NCBI GenBank assembly: GCA_944323035.1
Contig: CALUQY010000008.1
Span: 1-64,000, forward strand
DNA length: 64,000 nt
Origin: Candidatus Gastranaerophilales bacterium
GTDB taxonomy: Bacteria; Cyanobacteriota; Vampirovibrionia; Gastranaerophilales; Gastranaerophilaceae
Direction: 5' to 3'
The notes beneath the pieces were generated by a model that worked only from the letters and a program-made list of their open reading frames with translations, searched no databases and had not been told where the DNA came from. The stretch's first letter is position 1. Each line of letters opens with the position of its first letter. The position numbers and the translations under genes are program-made. Below are positions 51,508 to 59,987 of this stretch, piece after piece.

Positions 51508-52555
51508 ATTCAGACCTTTCTACCTTTCCATACAATATTTTACCCTCAAACGGCGTTATTTTCGCCTTAGTTTTAAATTCAGATGCATTAACGACCCACT
51601 CTTTTCCTAAATCTATTTCCACTCTGCCAAACGGCTTAACGCCGATTATACGTGCAGGATTTTCAACCATTTTTTCTAATAATTGTTCCAGAGTCAAAAA
51701 GCCGGCACGCACCAGATTTGTATATCCGAGCGCAAAAGCGGTTTCAAAGCCGGCAATACCAAAAGGAGCCTCTTCAAACGGTTTCATTTTTTCTTCAATT
51801 GAATGCGGTGCATGATCCGTTGCGATTGCATCAATTGTTCCGTCTTGAAGCGCTGCTATCACGGCTTCAACGTCTGAGCGCGAACGCAGCGGCGGATTCA
51901 TTTTAAATCGAGCCTCATTATTTACTATATCCTCTTTGGAGAGCGAAAAATAATGCGGCGCGGTTTCACACGTGACATTCAAACCTTTTTTCTTTGCCGC
52001 ACGGATAAGTTCAAGGGATTCTTTTGTTGAAATATGACAGAAATGCAATTCGGCACCTACTTCTTCAACAATTTTAAGCTCACGTTCTACCGCAGTGTAT
52101 TCCGAACGGTTATCGTAAGGCGAAAACTCCGTATTTTCAGCATGCGACATCATCACCAGTCCGAGGAGCTTGCCTTCCTGAAGGATACGTTTGAAGGTTT
52201 CCATATTTTCAACAGGACGCCCGTCGTTAGAAAATGCAACTGCACCTGCTTTATGCAGAGCCTCAAAATCTACGCGTTCATCGCTATTCAAACCTTTTGT
52301 CATAGCACAAACCGGTAAGACTCTAACCCCGCCGATTTCAGCGGCACGCGCCTGAATATATTTTAAAGTTTCAATGTTATCACAGACGGGATTCGTGTTT
52401 GACATCGGACATATTATCCCGTAGCCGCCGGCTTTGGCAGCAGTCATGCCGGAGGAAATATCTTCCTTGTATTCATATCCGGGTTCGCGCAGGTGACAAT
52501 GGAGTTCCACGAACGCACTTGATATTAATCTATCACCTTTAAGTTCAAAAATCAC
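51500..52555 (-). CDS. pyrC: Dihydroorotase, N-terminally short
   Basis: 351 residues from a GTG with GGAGG at good spacing. It forms the dihydroorotate ring from carbamoyl aspartate. Metal site: HCHLREPG near residue 19, MSHAEN, FCHIST and ATDHAPH, all as in class I enzymes (PyrC2 type). The family usually has about 420 residues with a first beta-sandwich domain of about 50 residues before HxH; here only 18 precede it, although the C-terminal strands of that domain (FGRVEIDLGKEWVVNASEFKT) are present. The strong ribosome site argues that the short form is real. It overlaps pyrB by four bases. Confidence 0.93.
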   Translation of the reverse strand: MIFELKGDRLISSAFVELHCHLREPGYEYKEDISSGMTAAKAGGYGIICPMSNTNPVCDNIETLKYIQARAAEIGGVRVLPVCAMTKGLNSDERVDFEALHKAGAVAFSNDGRPVENMETFKRILQEGKLLGLVMMSHAENTEFSPYDNRSEYTAVERELKIVEEVGAELHFCHISTKESLELIRAAKKKGLNVTCETAPHYFSLSKEDIVNNEARFKMNPPLRSRSDVEAVIAALQDGTIDAIATDHAPHSIEEKMKPFEEAPFGIAGFETAFALGYTNLVRAGFLTLEQLLEKMVENPARIIGVKPFGRVEIDLGKEWVVNASEFKTKAKITPFEGKILYGKVERSEYV

Positions 52556-53448
52556 GAATTTTCCTCCGAATTAATCATCTCCAACACTGCCATTCTGACA
52601 AAAACACCGTTATGTGCCTGTTCTAAAATGATTTTTCCCCTTTCGCTGTCCAGAAGTTCTGATGTTATTTCCACCCCGCGGTTAACCGGCCCCGGGTGCA
52701 TTAACAATGCGTTCGGCGCATAGTTATTAAGGATTTCAGAATTAAGCTGATATTTATCAATATAATTTTGCGCATCAAACGCGCCCTCAAGCCGTTCTTT
52801 TTGAACCCGCAGAAGCATTACAACATCAGCGCCTTTAATCCCTTCTAATGAATCATGGTAACTGACCGGAAAATCTGTTTTTGCTGGTTTAAAATACGCC
52901 GGAGCGACAGCATGAAGTCTTGCGCCGAATTTCGACAACAGCGCGAAATTAGATTTTGCAACGCGCGAATGCACAATATCGCCGATTATACAAACCTTTT
53001 TGCCCGCAACAGTTCCCAGTTTTTCCTTCATTGTAAAATAATCCAGCAGAGCCTGTGTCGGATGCGCCGTAACCCCGTCACCCGCATTAACAAATGATAG
53101 CGGAGAAGCTAATTCTTTCAACGAACTGTCAATAAAACCGTCCTCTCTTGTGCGGACAATTACGGTATCAATTCCGATTGCCTTCAAATTATCAAACGTA
53201 TCTTTGCGCGATTCACCCTTAGAAAGAGAGGAACTTGCACCGTCAAAATGGATTACATTCATCCCAAGTCTTTGAGAAGCAAGCTCAAAAGAAATTTTTG
53301 TCCTTGTCGAATTCTCAAAAAACATCATGCAGGCTGTTTTGCCGGCAACAGAAGATTGACGCACACCAGTTTTAAACTCCTGCGCGAGTTCAATAATCCT
53401 CTCGATTTCCGACTTTTCCAGACGTTTGATATCAATTAAATTCTTCAT
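52552..53448 (-). CDS. pyrB: Aspartate carbamoyltransferase catalytic subunit
   Basis: 298 residues. FENSTRTKISFELAS binds carbamoyl phosphate; SLSKGESRKDT supplies the 80s loop Ser/Lys; AHPTQALLDYFT and MHPGPVNRGVEI complete the site. No pyrI regulatory gene is next to it, so it is likely unregulated or class C. GTG/ATG choice: the ATG at 53448 follows directly on pyrE. Confidence 0.96.
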   Translation of the reverse strand: MKNLIDIKRLEKSEIERIIELAQEFKTGVRQSSVAGKTACMMFFENSTRTKISFELASQRLGMNVIHFDGASSSLSKGESRKDTFDNLKAIGIDTVIVRTREDGFIDSSLKELASPLSFVNAGDGVTAHPTQALLDYFTMKEKLGTVAGKKVCIIGDIVHSRVAKSNFALLSKFGARLHAVAPAYFKPAKTDFPVSYHDSLEGIKGADVVMLLRVQKERLEGAFDAQNYIDKYQLNSEILNNYAPNALLMHPGPVNRGVEITSELLDSERGKIILEQAHNGVFVRMAVLEMINSEENS

Positions 53449-53449
53449 A

Positions 53450-54022
53450 TTAACCTGCCACCGTTGTTCTGCTGCCCGGTTTTACAAGCGGCAAGCCTTC
53501 TTTACATAACGGACAATTTTCAGGTTCGTAAGTAACCGGATCAATTTGGAGCAGCGACTTAATATTTAACCCTGTTCTTCCGCAGGTTCTGTCTACAATA
53601 CAACCGACAGCGGCAATTTCCACTTCAAACTCTTTCAAAGCCTCAATTGTTTCGTGAATTGTTTTGGCAGTCGTAATTACATCCTCCATAATCACAACTT
53701 TTTCACCTTTTTTAAGGCTGTATCCGCGGCGAAGCTGCATAATTCCGTCTTTTCTTTCAACGAAAAGATTCCTTTTTCCCGTCTGCTTAGCGGTTTCGTA
53801 CCCGATAATTACAGCCCCGATAGCAGGCGCAACAACCGTATCAAATTCAACATCTTTCAACTGCTCCGCAATCATTTTTGCAATCTTTTCAACGATTGGC
53901 GGATACTGGTACAATTTCGCACACTGAAAATAAATATCCGAATGCAAGCCGGATGTCAGACAAAAATGCCCCCTTAAAACGCCTTCTGCCGATTCTAACA
54001 ATTCTAAAACTTCATTACTCAT
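53450..54022 (-). CDS. pyrE: Orotate phosphoribosyltransferase
   Basis: 190 residues from the ATG at 54022, preceded by AAAGAAAGG; the longer frame runs into repeat R2 copy e. It adds ribose phosphate to orotate. The PRPP loop is VVIMEDVITTAKTIHETIEAL, with VERKDGIMQLRRGYSL upstream and RTCGRTGLNIKSL near the end. Length and motifs fit the cyanobacterial/Gram-positive long type. Confidence 0.95.
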   Translation of the reverse strand: MSNEVLELLESAEGVLRGHFCLTSGLHSDIYFQCAKLYQYPPIVEKIAKMIAEQLKDVEFDTVVAPAIGAVIIGYETAKQTGKRNLFVERKDGIMQLRRGYSLKKGEKVVIMEDVITTAKTIHETIEALKEFEVEIAAVGCIVDRTCGRTGLNIKSLLQIDPVTYEPENCPLCKEGLPLVKPGSRTTVAG

Positions 54023-54049
54023 GCTCTTAACCTTTCTTTTAATCATATT

Positions 54050-54112
54050 TAGACAGCGCAGCCACACACGCCTCGCGGTTCAGCGAGGCGAAAAGTGGCG
54101 GAGTACTGCTTT
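54050..54112. repeat. R2 repeat element, partial copy e, overlapping the end of pyrD
   Basis: TTAGACAGCGCAGCC, the CCTCGCGGTTCAGCGAGG hairpin and GGCGGAGTACTGCTTTT. It has the right half of the family only. Bases 54080-54112 are translated as the last ten residues of PyrD (KAVLRHFSPR) and give its stop codon. Confidence 0.8.
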
Positions 54113-55006
54113 TAATTCTTCTAATGTTCTAAACCCGTTTTCTTCCATAAATGCGCTCAATTCATCAATAATCCGCACGGAAATATCAGGAGTGGTAAAA
54201 TTTGCGGTACCGATTTGAACAGCATCAGCGCCAACCGCAAAGAATTCCAAAACATCCTGCATCGACGCAATACCGCCAAGCCCGATAACCGGAATATCAA
54301 GAACCGATTTCAAGCGGTTTACCACACCGAGTGCCACCGGTTTAACAGCCATGCCGGAAAACCCGCCTATAACCTGTTCACGATAAAATTTTCCATTTTT
54401 AAATGACAACTTCATCCCCAGCCCTTTAAGTGTATTAATTGCAGAAACCGCATCCGCACCGTTTTCCTGCGCCGCAAGCGCAATGTCCTCAATCCGCGTA
54501 ACATTCGGCGTAAGTTTTACTATCAAACATCCGTTATAAACCTCGCGGACAGATTTAACGAGCTCACCCAGCGTTCTTGCGTCCGTGCCGAACTCAAGGC
54601 AACCTGATTTAACATTCGGACAGGAAACATTCAATTCTACTGCATGGATTTTATTAGCATCGCAAATCCTTGCAAGTTCCACATACTCATCCATGCCGGA
54701 GCCTGCCAGATTTACAACAAAATCTATATTTTTCTTACGCAAAACCGGTAATTTATCAGATATAAACTTTTCAATCCCGACATTTTCAAGCCCGATTGAA
54801 TTTATCATGCCGGAGGTCACTTCAATAACCCTGTTCCACGAATTACCCGGACGGGGTTTTAAAGAAATCGCCTTTGTCACAACTGCACCAAGCCTTGAAA
54901 CATCAATAAAATCTTCAAATTCATCCGCATACCCGAAGGTTCCGGACGCCGTCATAATCGGATTTTTCAGAAAAAGTTTTTCTTTTTTTACCGACAAATC
55001 TACCAT
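54080..55006 (-). CDS. pyrD: Dihydroorotate dehydrogenase B, catalytic subunit
   Basis: 308 residues, class 1B. It oxidises dihydroorotate with FMN and works with PyrK. NPIMTASGTFGYADEFEDF, the FMN loop LGAVVTKAISLKPR.GN, the catalytic cysteine in LNVSCPNVKSG, and VIGLGGIASMQDVLEFFAVGADAVQIGTANF are present. A GAGGAGG site lies before the ATG, which overlaps pyrK. The final residues come from an inserted R2 repeat; the native end is lost but the barrel is complete. Confidence 0.95.
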   Translation of the reverse strand: MVDLSVKKEKLFLKNPIMTASGTFGYADEFEDFIDVSRLGAVVTKAISLKPRPGNSWNRVIEVTSGMINSIGLENVGIEKFISDKLPVLRKKNIDFVVNLAGSGMDEYVELARICDANKIHAVELNVSCPNVKSGCLEFGTDARTLGELVKSVREVYNGCLIVKLTPNVTRIEDIALAAQENGADAVSAINTLKGLGMKLSFKNGKFYREQVIGGFSGMAVKPVALGVVNRLKSVLDIPVIGLGGIASMQDVLEFFAVGADAVQIGTANFTTPDISVRIIDELSAFMEENGFRTLEELKAVLRHFSPR

Positions 55007-55788
55007 ACGACCTCCTCACCTAAAAATACCGGCCCGTCTTTGCAAACAGAAGCGTTTTCAAGTTTCCCGTTTTTATTAAGCGTAATAACGCACCCGCGAC
55101 ATACGCCGATAGAGCATGCCATTGTTTTTTCCATAGCGACTTCGCACGGGATGTCATGCGCTTTCGCAATTTCCGAAGTCAGTTTCAATACAATATGCGG
55201 TCCGCAAACACAAATTCTATCCGGCTGATACTCTCTTATCTCTTCCTCCAGGAAGTCAATAATACTTCCTTTTCCCTGTCCCCCGCCGGAGCCGTCATCA
55301 GTTGAGATAAAATCTATTTCATCTTTAAGACATGCCGGAATTTCATCCGCATTCTGAAAACCTGCAATAAGCCTCGGCGCGTCATTAAGATACTTTTTTA
55401 GATAATAAACAGGAGCGACACCAACACCCGCTCCCACAAGTAATATTTTTTCATTATTCAAAGAAAAACCGTTCCCCATAGCCCCAATAAAATCAACGGT
55501 ATCGCCGACTTTTAATGCAGAAATATACGCCGTACCGTCACCCTTTTTCTTAAATAAAAGGCTAATCACACCGTAATCCGGAGCCGTTGAACAGTTACCC
55601 TTTGCAAAATTCATAATGCTAAAAGGCCGGCGCATTGTATGCCCGTCACACAGAATTGATATAAACTGTCCCGGCTTAGATGAAAAATCAGGAGCCGTTT
55701 TAATCTTAATCAAAAACATTTCATTTGCCACGCGCTCAATATGCGTAACTTTCCCTTTATTCATTTTCTTCAGTTTTTCGATTGTCAT
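55000..55788 (-). CDS. pyrK: Dihydroorotate dehydrogenase B, electron-transfer subunit
   Basis: 262 residues. It passes electrons from PyrD to NAD+. FAD site RRPFSIMNFA, the NAD-binding fold ILLVGAGVGVAPVYYLKKYL, and the 2Fe-2S motif CSIGVCRGCVITL...C near the end. Class 1B enzymes are typical of fermenting anaerobes, whereas photosynthetic cyanobacteria use the quinone-linked class 2. It is the first gene of the pyr operon, with AAGGGG before the ATG and the attenuator leader upstream. Confidence 0.94.
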   Translation of the reverse strand: MTIEKLKKMNKGKVTHIERVANEMFLIKIKTAPDFSSKPGQFISILCDGHTMRRPFSIMNFAKGNCSTAPDYGVISLLFKKKGDGTAYISALKVGDTVDFIGAMGNGFSLNNEKILLVGAGVGVAPVYYLKKYLNDAPRLIAGFQNADEIPACLKDEIDFISTDDGSGGGQGKGSIIDFLEEEIREYQPDRICVCGPHIVLKLTSEIAKAHDIPCEVAMEKTMACSIGVCRGCVITLNKNGKLENASVCKDGPVFLGEEVVW

Positions 55789-55811
55789 CTATACCCCTTA
55801 AGCAATATCAG

Positions 55812-55927
55812 TAAAGCAGTTCTCCGCCACTTTCGCCCCGCTGAACCGCGGGCCGCGCGTGGCTGCGCTGTCTAATACACCACTCAAAAGGCTCGCTCAC
55901 GTTCCTTATCGCAAGCCTTTTTCGGGC
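55812..55927. repeat. R2 repeat element, inverted copy f
   Basis: TAAAGCAGTTCTCCGCC to TTTTTCGGGCA, with the hairpin arms GGCTCGC/GCAAGCC. It lies in the pyr operon leader between the attenuator and pyrK. Confidence 0.85.
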
Positions 55928-55963
55928 AAAAAAAGAGGAAAGTAAATACTTTCCCCTTTTTTT
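55928..55963 (-). terminator. Attenuator-type terminator in the pyr leader
   Basis: On the minus strand AAAAAAAGGGGAAAGTA pairs with TACTTTCCTCTTTTTTT (one G-U), a very stable stem with a seven-T tail. It starts two bases after the stop codon of the 15-codon leader peptide and about 140 bases before pyrK. The structure must be bypassed for operon expression. Confidence 0.85.
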
Positions 55964-55965
55964 GG

Positions 55966-56013
55966 TTAGAAAATTTTTATTATATAAAAATATGCTAAAC
56001 TTTTTCGTTTCAT
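55966..56013 (-). CDS. Leader peptide of the pyr operon (PyrL-like)
   Basis: Fifteen codons, MKRKSLAYFYIIKIF, then TAA, with AAAGGTG directly upstream. It overlaps a U/A-rich stretch of the transcript (UAUUUUUAUAUAAU) and ends against the attenuator hairpin. In enterobacterial pyrBI, low UTP stalls polymerase in such a stretch, so the translating ribosome catches up and prevents the hairpin. The same logic fits here. Inferred from layout only. Confidence 0.65.
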   Translation of the reverse strand: MKRKSLAYFYIIKIF

Positions 56014-56029
56014 TTTACACCTTTATTAT

Positions 56030-56058
56030 ATTATCTGCAAAGTCCAAGATATAGTCAA
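56030..56058 (-). promoter_or_regulatory. Promoter of the pyr operon
   Basis: On the minus strand TTGACT, 17 bases, GATAAT. It is divergent from the tRNA-Leu(UAA) promoter, with 34 bases between the two -35 boxes. The expected start leaves only a few bases before the leader-peptide ribosome site. Confidence 0.75.
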
Positions 56059-56092
56059 GGGAATATTAACGAATTTGTATTAAAAATTAATA

Positions 56093-56121
56093 TTGACAAT
56101 AATGTGTGTTTATCATATTAT
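56093..56121 (+). promoter_or_regulatory. Promoter of tRNA-Leu(UAA)
   Basis: Perfect TTGACA, 17 bases, TATTAT; transcription would start about 13 bases before the tRNA. Confidence 0.85.
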
Positions 56122-56140
56122 GAACTCACGCGCAAAGCCT

Positions 56141-56226
56141 GCTCTAGTGGCGGAATCGGTAGACGCGTTGGACTTAAAATCCAATCGGGAGCAATCTCGG
56201 TGCCAGTTCAAGTCTGGCCTGGAGCA
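56141..56226 (+). tRNA. tRNA-Leu (anticodon TAA)
   Basis: 86 nt, class II with long variable arm. Acceptor GCTCTAG/CTGGAGC, anticodon loop CTTAAAA in stem TTGGA/TCCAA, T arm GCCAG-TTCAAGT-CTGGC. CCA is not encoded. There is no group I intron, unlike the classic cyanobacterial tRNA-Leu(UAA). Confidence 0.96.
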
Positions 56227-56228
56227 AA

Positions 56229-56260
56229 TAAAAAGACTCATGTTTGTGGGTCTTTTTTTT
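56229..56260 (+). terminator. Terminator of tRNA-Leu(UAA)
   Basis: Stem AAAAGACTCA/TGGGTCTTTT with one G-U, then further T to a run of eight. Confidence 0.9.
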
Positions 56261-56262
56261 AT

Positions 56263-57633
56263 TTATTGAACACTTTCAACACTCTCAAATTCCTGCAGCT
56301 TAGCGTCAAGAGAATCAATCTGAGTGTTTAGCTTTTCTATTTGCTTTTGTTCTTTTTCTATTGTTTTTTCTAACTCTTTTATCTTTTCTTCACGGTATTT
56401 TTCAACCGCATCGTTGTAAGTCGTTGAACCCTTAAATTTCTTTAAGCGATTATATTCTTTGATATTTTCACGATATTCTTTATCAATCGCCTCTAACTCT
56501 GCTTTATAATCTACTTCGCACTGTTTATAATATTCTTTTTCAGCTTCTTTTTGTTGTTTTTTATGTTTTTTGTCCAGTTTTTTAAGTTGTTTTTCTTCCG
56601 ATTCCACCATAGTATAAGGAACAACACCGGATTTAACGATTTTAAAACCGCTTTGAGAAATAGGGATATCAATATTTTCAAACGAAATCAAGCGGGTTTG
56701 TTCCCTATTGATATCAATACTCCACACGCCAAGGAATACAGGTTTTCCGCCGGTATAGGCATAAGCAGTACAGACAATTCTATCCGGATTTTCAACACTA
56801 AATCCGAGCGGTACAATATCCCAGCGTTTATCCTGAAGCGGCAGACCGCGATATGTAGTCCAGTGATAAGTTATTGCATCGCGAATTTCAGACAATTCTC
56901 TGGCTTCTTTGATAGTAAAATCATAAATCCATGCATTTGTCTGCCATATACCATCAAACGAATTGCCTATTTTTTCTTTAACGAGAAGCTTTGTACCGTC
57001 AGCGGAAAAATCCACAGGAGTAAGTGTGCGGAAAGTCGCAAAGTTATCAATTCTCTTGCTTGTTTCCATTAAAGGTTTTTCTGTTCTGTTTGAGGTGTGA
57101 GCTTTTAAAATTCTGTCGAGTTCGGTTTCTTTAGGGTCAAGCGGAATTTCAAAGAGTTCGGCAGAAGTTGACGCGCTGTCGGGCGAATAATAAATTGCTG
57201 CATACACGAGTTTTGTAAAATCAGGAGAAACAATTCCCTGCGCATTCTGCTGTTTTTCGCGGTAAAAATTTTTCTTTAGGGAAAGCTCTACGCTCCCCGG
57301 CGGGTCATTATAACGAACAATTTTATAAGTCGGCTGCGGAACGTACTTCATCTCAGACAGAACCGGCACTTCCGGAATTTCTATCGGCTTTAATTCATCC
57401 GGAGTTTCAGGGTTTTTATGCTTAGCCAGACGTTCGTATTCTTCAACTGTCATCTTGCCGGACGGAAGTCTGTCCTCTTTTGCTTTTTCATACTTTTTTT
57501 TCGCATCACGCTTTTTGACATCACGCAAATAAGCCTCGTTGCGTTTGGTATAGTCTTTTGTTGGAAATAGACCGGCAAAAGCAAAATTAGAACTCAAAAC
57601 AAGTGCCAAAAACAGTGCAAAAAATCTGAACAT
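56263..57633 (-). CDS. Secreted beta-propeller protein with C-terminal coiled coil
   Basis: 456 residues, not a named protein. A signal peptide (FFALFLALVLSSNFAFAG) is followed by a lysine-rich stretch. TolB-like blades run from about residue 130 to 340 (GIVSPDFTKLVYAAIYYSPDS, PVDFSADGTKLLVKEKIGNS, WSIDINREQTRLISF). The last 110 residues are an uninterrupted charged coiled coil. It is the third gene of the sensor kinase operon, two bases after the regulator, so it may be an output or a periplasmic partner of that system. Confidence 0.75.
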   Translation of the reverse strand: MFRFFALFLALVLSSNFAFAGLFPTKDYTKRNEAYLRDVKKRDAKKKYEKAKEDRLPSGKMTVEEYERLAKHKNPETPDELKPIEIPEVPVLSEMKYVPQPTYKIVRYNDPPGSVELSLKKNFYREKQQNAQGIVSPDFTKLVYAAIYYSPDSASTSAELFEIPLDPKETELDRILKAHTSNRTEKPLMETSKRIDNFATFRTLTPVDFSADGTKLLVKEKIGNSFDGIWQTNAWIYDFTIKEARELSEIRDAITYHWTTYRGLPLQDKRWDIVPLGFSVENPDRIVCTAYAYTGGKPVFLGVWSIDINREQTRLISFENIDIPISQSGFKIVKSGVVPYTMVESEEKQLKKLDKKHKKQQKEAEKEYYKQCEVDYKAELEAIDKEYRENIKEYNRLKKFKGSTTYNDAVEKYREEKIKELEKTIEKEQKQIEKLNTQIDSLDAKLQEFESVESVQ

Positions 57634-57635
57634 CT

Positions 57636-58301
57636 TTAAACAAGACCCTCTTGCATAGCCATACTGATAGCTTTCGAACGGCTTTTTACATAAAGTTTTT
57701 GTAAAATACTGTGGACATGGGTTTTAGTTGTTGAAATAGAAATTACTAACTTTTCCGAAATCTGCGGGTTTGAATAACCGTCAACGATAAGCGACAAAAC
57801 TTCCATTTCACGTTCAGTCAATCCGTAAAGGTTTTTACCGAGTTTATAATTTATCTCACCTTTCTTTTCCGGAACAATTGCAGTCTTTTTAATATTTGAA
57901 AGAACAACTTTTGCGATAACCGGATCAAGCCATGCAACGCCCTGACTTACGGCAAGAACGGCAGAAGTTGTCTGTTCGGAAGATGAACCTTTTGTAATAT
58001 ATCCGTCTGCACCGGCCTGAAAAGAATCAATTATATCATCTTCATCCTCGCGGGAAGTGTACATCAAAACCTTAATATTCGGATTAACTTCTTTTATCTT
58101 ACGGGTAGCATCAATTCCGTCAATAGTCGGAAGCCCGATGTCCATAACCACTAAATCAGGGTTAAGCTCAAGCGCCTTATCAACACCTTCCTGACCGTCA
58201 GCGACCATGCCGGCAACTTCAATATTCGGGCAATTGCCAAGAATAACCGACAACCCTAACCTCGTCATATCATGATCTTCTACTATTAAAACCTTAGCCA
58301 T
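57636..58301 (-). CDS. NarL/FixJ-type response regulator
   Basis: 221 residues. Receiver with acidic pocket VEDHD and phospho-acceptor D54 (VVMDIGLP), then switch residues TSR and K in YITKG. A LuxR-type HTH from about residue 155 (LTEREMEVLSLIVDGYSNPQISEKLVISISTTKTHVHSILQKL). It controls transcription. The start overlaps the kinase gene by eight bases, so they form a cognate pair. Confidence 0.94.
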   Translation of the reverse strand: MAKVLIVEDHDMTRLGLSVILGNCPNIEVAGMVADGQEGVDKALELNPDLVVMDIGLPTIDGIDATRKIKEVNPNIKVLMYTSREDEDDIIDSFQAGADGYITKGSSSEQTTSAVLAVSQGVAWLDPVIAKVVLSNIKKTAIVPEKKGEINYKLGKNLYGLTEREMEVLSLIVDGYSNPQISEKLVISISTTKTHVHSILQKLYVKSRSKAISMAMQEGLV

Positions 58302-59895
58302 TTACTACTTCCTGTCTTTCTTTTTCAGTTGTGACTACATCCGTGAGCAAAAACGAAAATTCACTGCCCCTGTCCAGTTTGCTTTCAACCCAAATTTTGC
58401 CGTTATGCGCTTCGATAATCTGCCTTGAAAGATATAACCCTAGCCCCGTGCCTGTTGAACGTTTCTTACTTGTTCCTTGCGAAAACCGTTTAAAAAGATG
58501 CGGAATATCCTCTTTCGGAATACCGTTGCCGTTATCGGTCACTGAGAAAATAATATCATCATTTTTTTCTTTAAGCAAAATCTTAACATGCCCGCCTTTG
58601 TTTGTGTAATTAACCGCATTTCCGCAAAGGTTTGTTATTACGCGTTTAAGTTCGCCCCTGTCCGCGTAAATATAAGGGTCATCACTCACAGTATCAAATT
58701 CAAGTTCCAGCTTGAGATTTTTTGCTTCCGCAAGCGGTTTTATCTCGTCGTAGCACTGGTTAATAAGATTTTTTATCGGGAAATTTGTCTTACACAACGA
58801 CAGTTTACCGCTTTCAAACCTGTAAACTTCAAGAAGCGCATTAACCAGCCCGAGTAAATCCTCGTTGCTTTGCAGCATAGTGGAGAGCATAAGTTTTTGC
58901 TGATCAGTCAAAACACCCATTACACCGTCAAGGAAAAACCTCAATGTCTGAATCGCTGCAAGGAGAGGGGTTCGCAAATCGTGAGTAAGCGTTGCAATAA
59001 AATCATCGCGGAGTTTTTCGGTTTCCTTTTGTAAATGAATATCCCGAATAACACCAACATAGCGGCGTGCATCGCCGTCAGGCGAACACAGGGCAAAGTT
59101 AATTTCTACGGGGATTCGTTCACCGGACAAATTATTGACTATATATAAATCTTTAATAAGGACATCGGATTTATCAGAATTCAAAAGCGGCATAAAGCCT
59201 TTTTCACTGAAAAATCTCTGCTTTGCCGCAAGTGTTTCAAACTCCAGAAAGTCTATAAGCCTTTTTCCTGTAATATTTTTTGCACAATAGCCGGTAAAGT
59301 TTTCGCAAGCAGGGTTAATCTCTTCAATTTTACTGTCACCGTCAAGCAAAACTATCCCGTCCGCACAGTTTTCAATAATACCTGAAAGTTTCAAATTCGC
59401 AATCTCAAGTGATTTTGTACGTTCCGCGACAAGTTTTTCCAGATTTGCCGAGTAATCCTCAAGCTTTTTATTGGCGACTTCAAGTTCTGCAACTTTTTCA
59501 TTCAGTTTTTCAATAAGATAGCTTCTCTCAATACCGTTTTTGATATTAATTAAAAGCTCATCATTATCCCACGGCTTTTCAATGTATCTGTAAAGCCCGA
59601 CTTCGTTTATAGCGCGGATAGCGTTTTCCTTATCAGCGTAACCGGTCAACAAAATCATACTGACATCAGGGTAAAGTTTTTTTGCTTCTTTTAAGAATTC
59701 CAACCCGTTCATCTGCGGCATCATAAAATCCGAAATAATTATGCAGGGTTTATTGGATTGAAGATATTCAACAGCTTCAACCGGATTGTTAAATGTGACA
59801 AAGTTATTGATACCTTCGACCTTAAAAAAAGTTTTGAGCGCGGAAGTAACAATGACATCGTCATCTACGACTAAGATATTCTTCCCCATGTCCAT
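58294..59895 (-). CDS. Cytoplasmic hybrid sensor kinase (receiver-PAS-HisKA-HATPase)
   Basis: 533 residues, no membrane helix. N-terminal receiver with D56 (IIISDFMMPQMNG) and KPW, a coiled linker, PAS domain about 165-290 (GIIENCADGIVLLDGDSKIEEINPA), HisKA with FIATLTHDLRTPLLAA, then N box NLCGNAVNYT, G1 VTDNGNGIP, F box LFKRFSQG and G2 GTGLGLYLSR. A receiver in front of the kinase suggests input from another kinase in a relay. An ATG two codons later is possible. No clear ribosome site. Confidence 0.93.
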   Translation of the reverse strand: MDMGKNILVVDDDVIVTSALKTFFKVEGINNFVTFNNPVEAVEYLQSNKPCIIISDFMMPQMNGLEFLKEAKKLYPDVSMILLTGYADKENAIRAINEVGLYRYIEKPWDNDELLINIKNGIERSYLIEKLNEKVAELEVANKKLEDYSANLEKLVAERTKSLEIANLKLSGIIENCADGIVLLDGDSKIEEINPACENFTGYCAKNITGKRLIDFLEFETLAAKQRFFSEKGFMPLLNSDKSDVLIKDLYIVNNLSGERIPVEINFALCSPDGDARRYVGVIRDIHLQKETEKLRDDFIATLTHDLRTPLLAAIQTLRFFLDGVMGVLTDQQKLMLSTMLQSNEDLLGLVNALLEVYRFESGKLSLCKTNFPIKNLINQCYDEIKPLAEAKNLKLELEFDTVSDDPYIYADRGELKRVITNLCGNAVNYTNKGGHVKILLKEKNDDIIFSVTDNGNGIPKEDIPHLFKRFSQGTSKKRSTGTGLGLYLSRQIIEAHNGKIWVESKLDRGSEFSFLLTDVVTTEKERQEVVNG

Positions 59896-59948
59896 ACAAT
59901 AATCTTATACCAAAGCCCGCCCCAGCGCAAATTGTTAAAGAATTTGTA

Positions 59949-59975
59949 ACAGTCCGGCAAGAAATACCGGACTGT
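59949..59975 (-). terminator. Hairpin after the second prepilin-like gene
   Basis: Nine-pair stem ACAGTCCGG/CCGGACTGT after the stop; the T run is weak. Confidence 0.55.
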
Positions 59976-59987
59976 CACAAAACAGTT

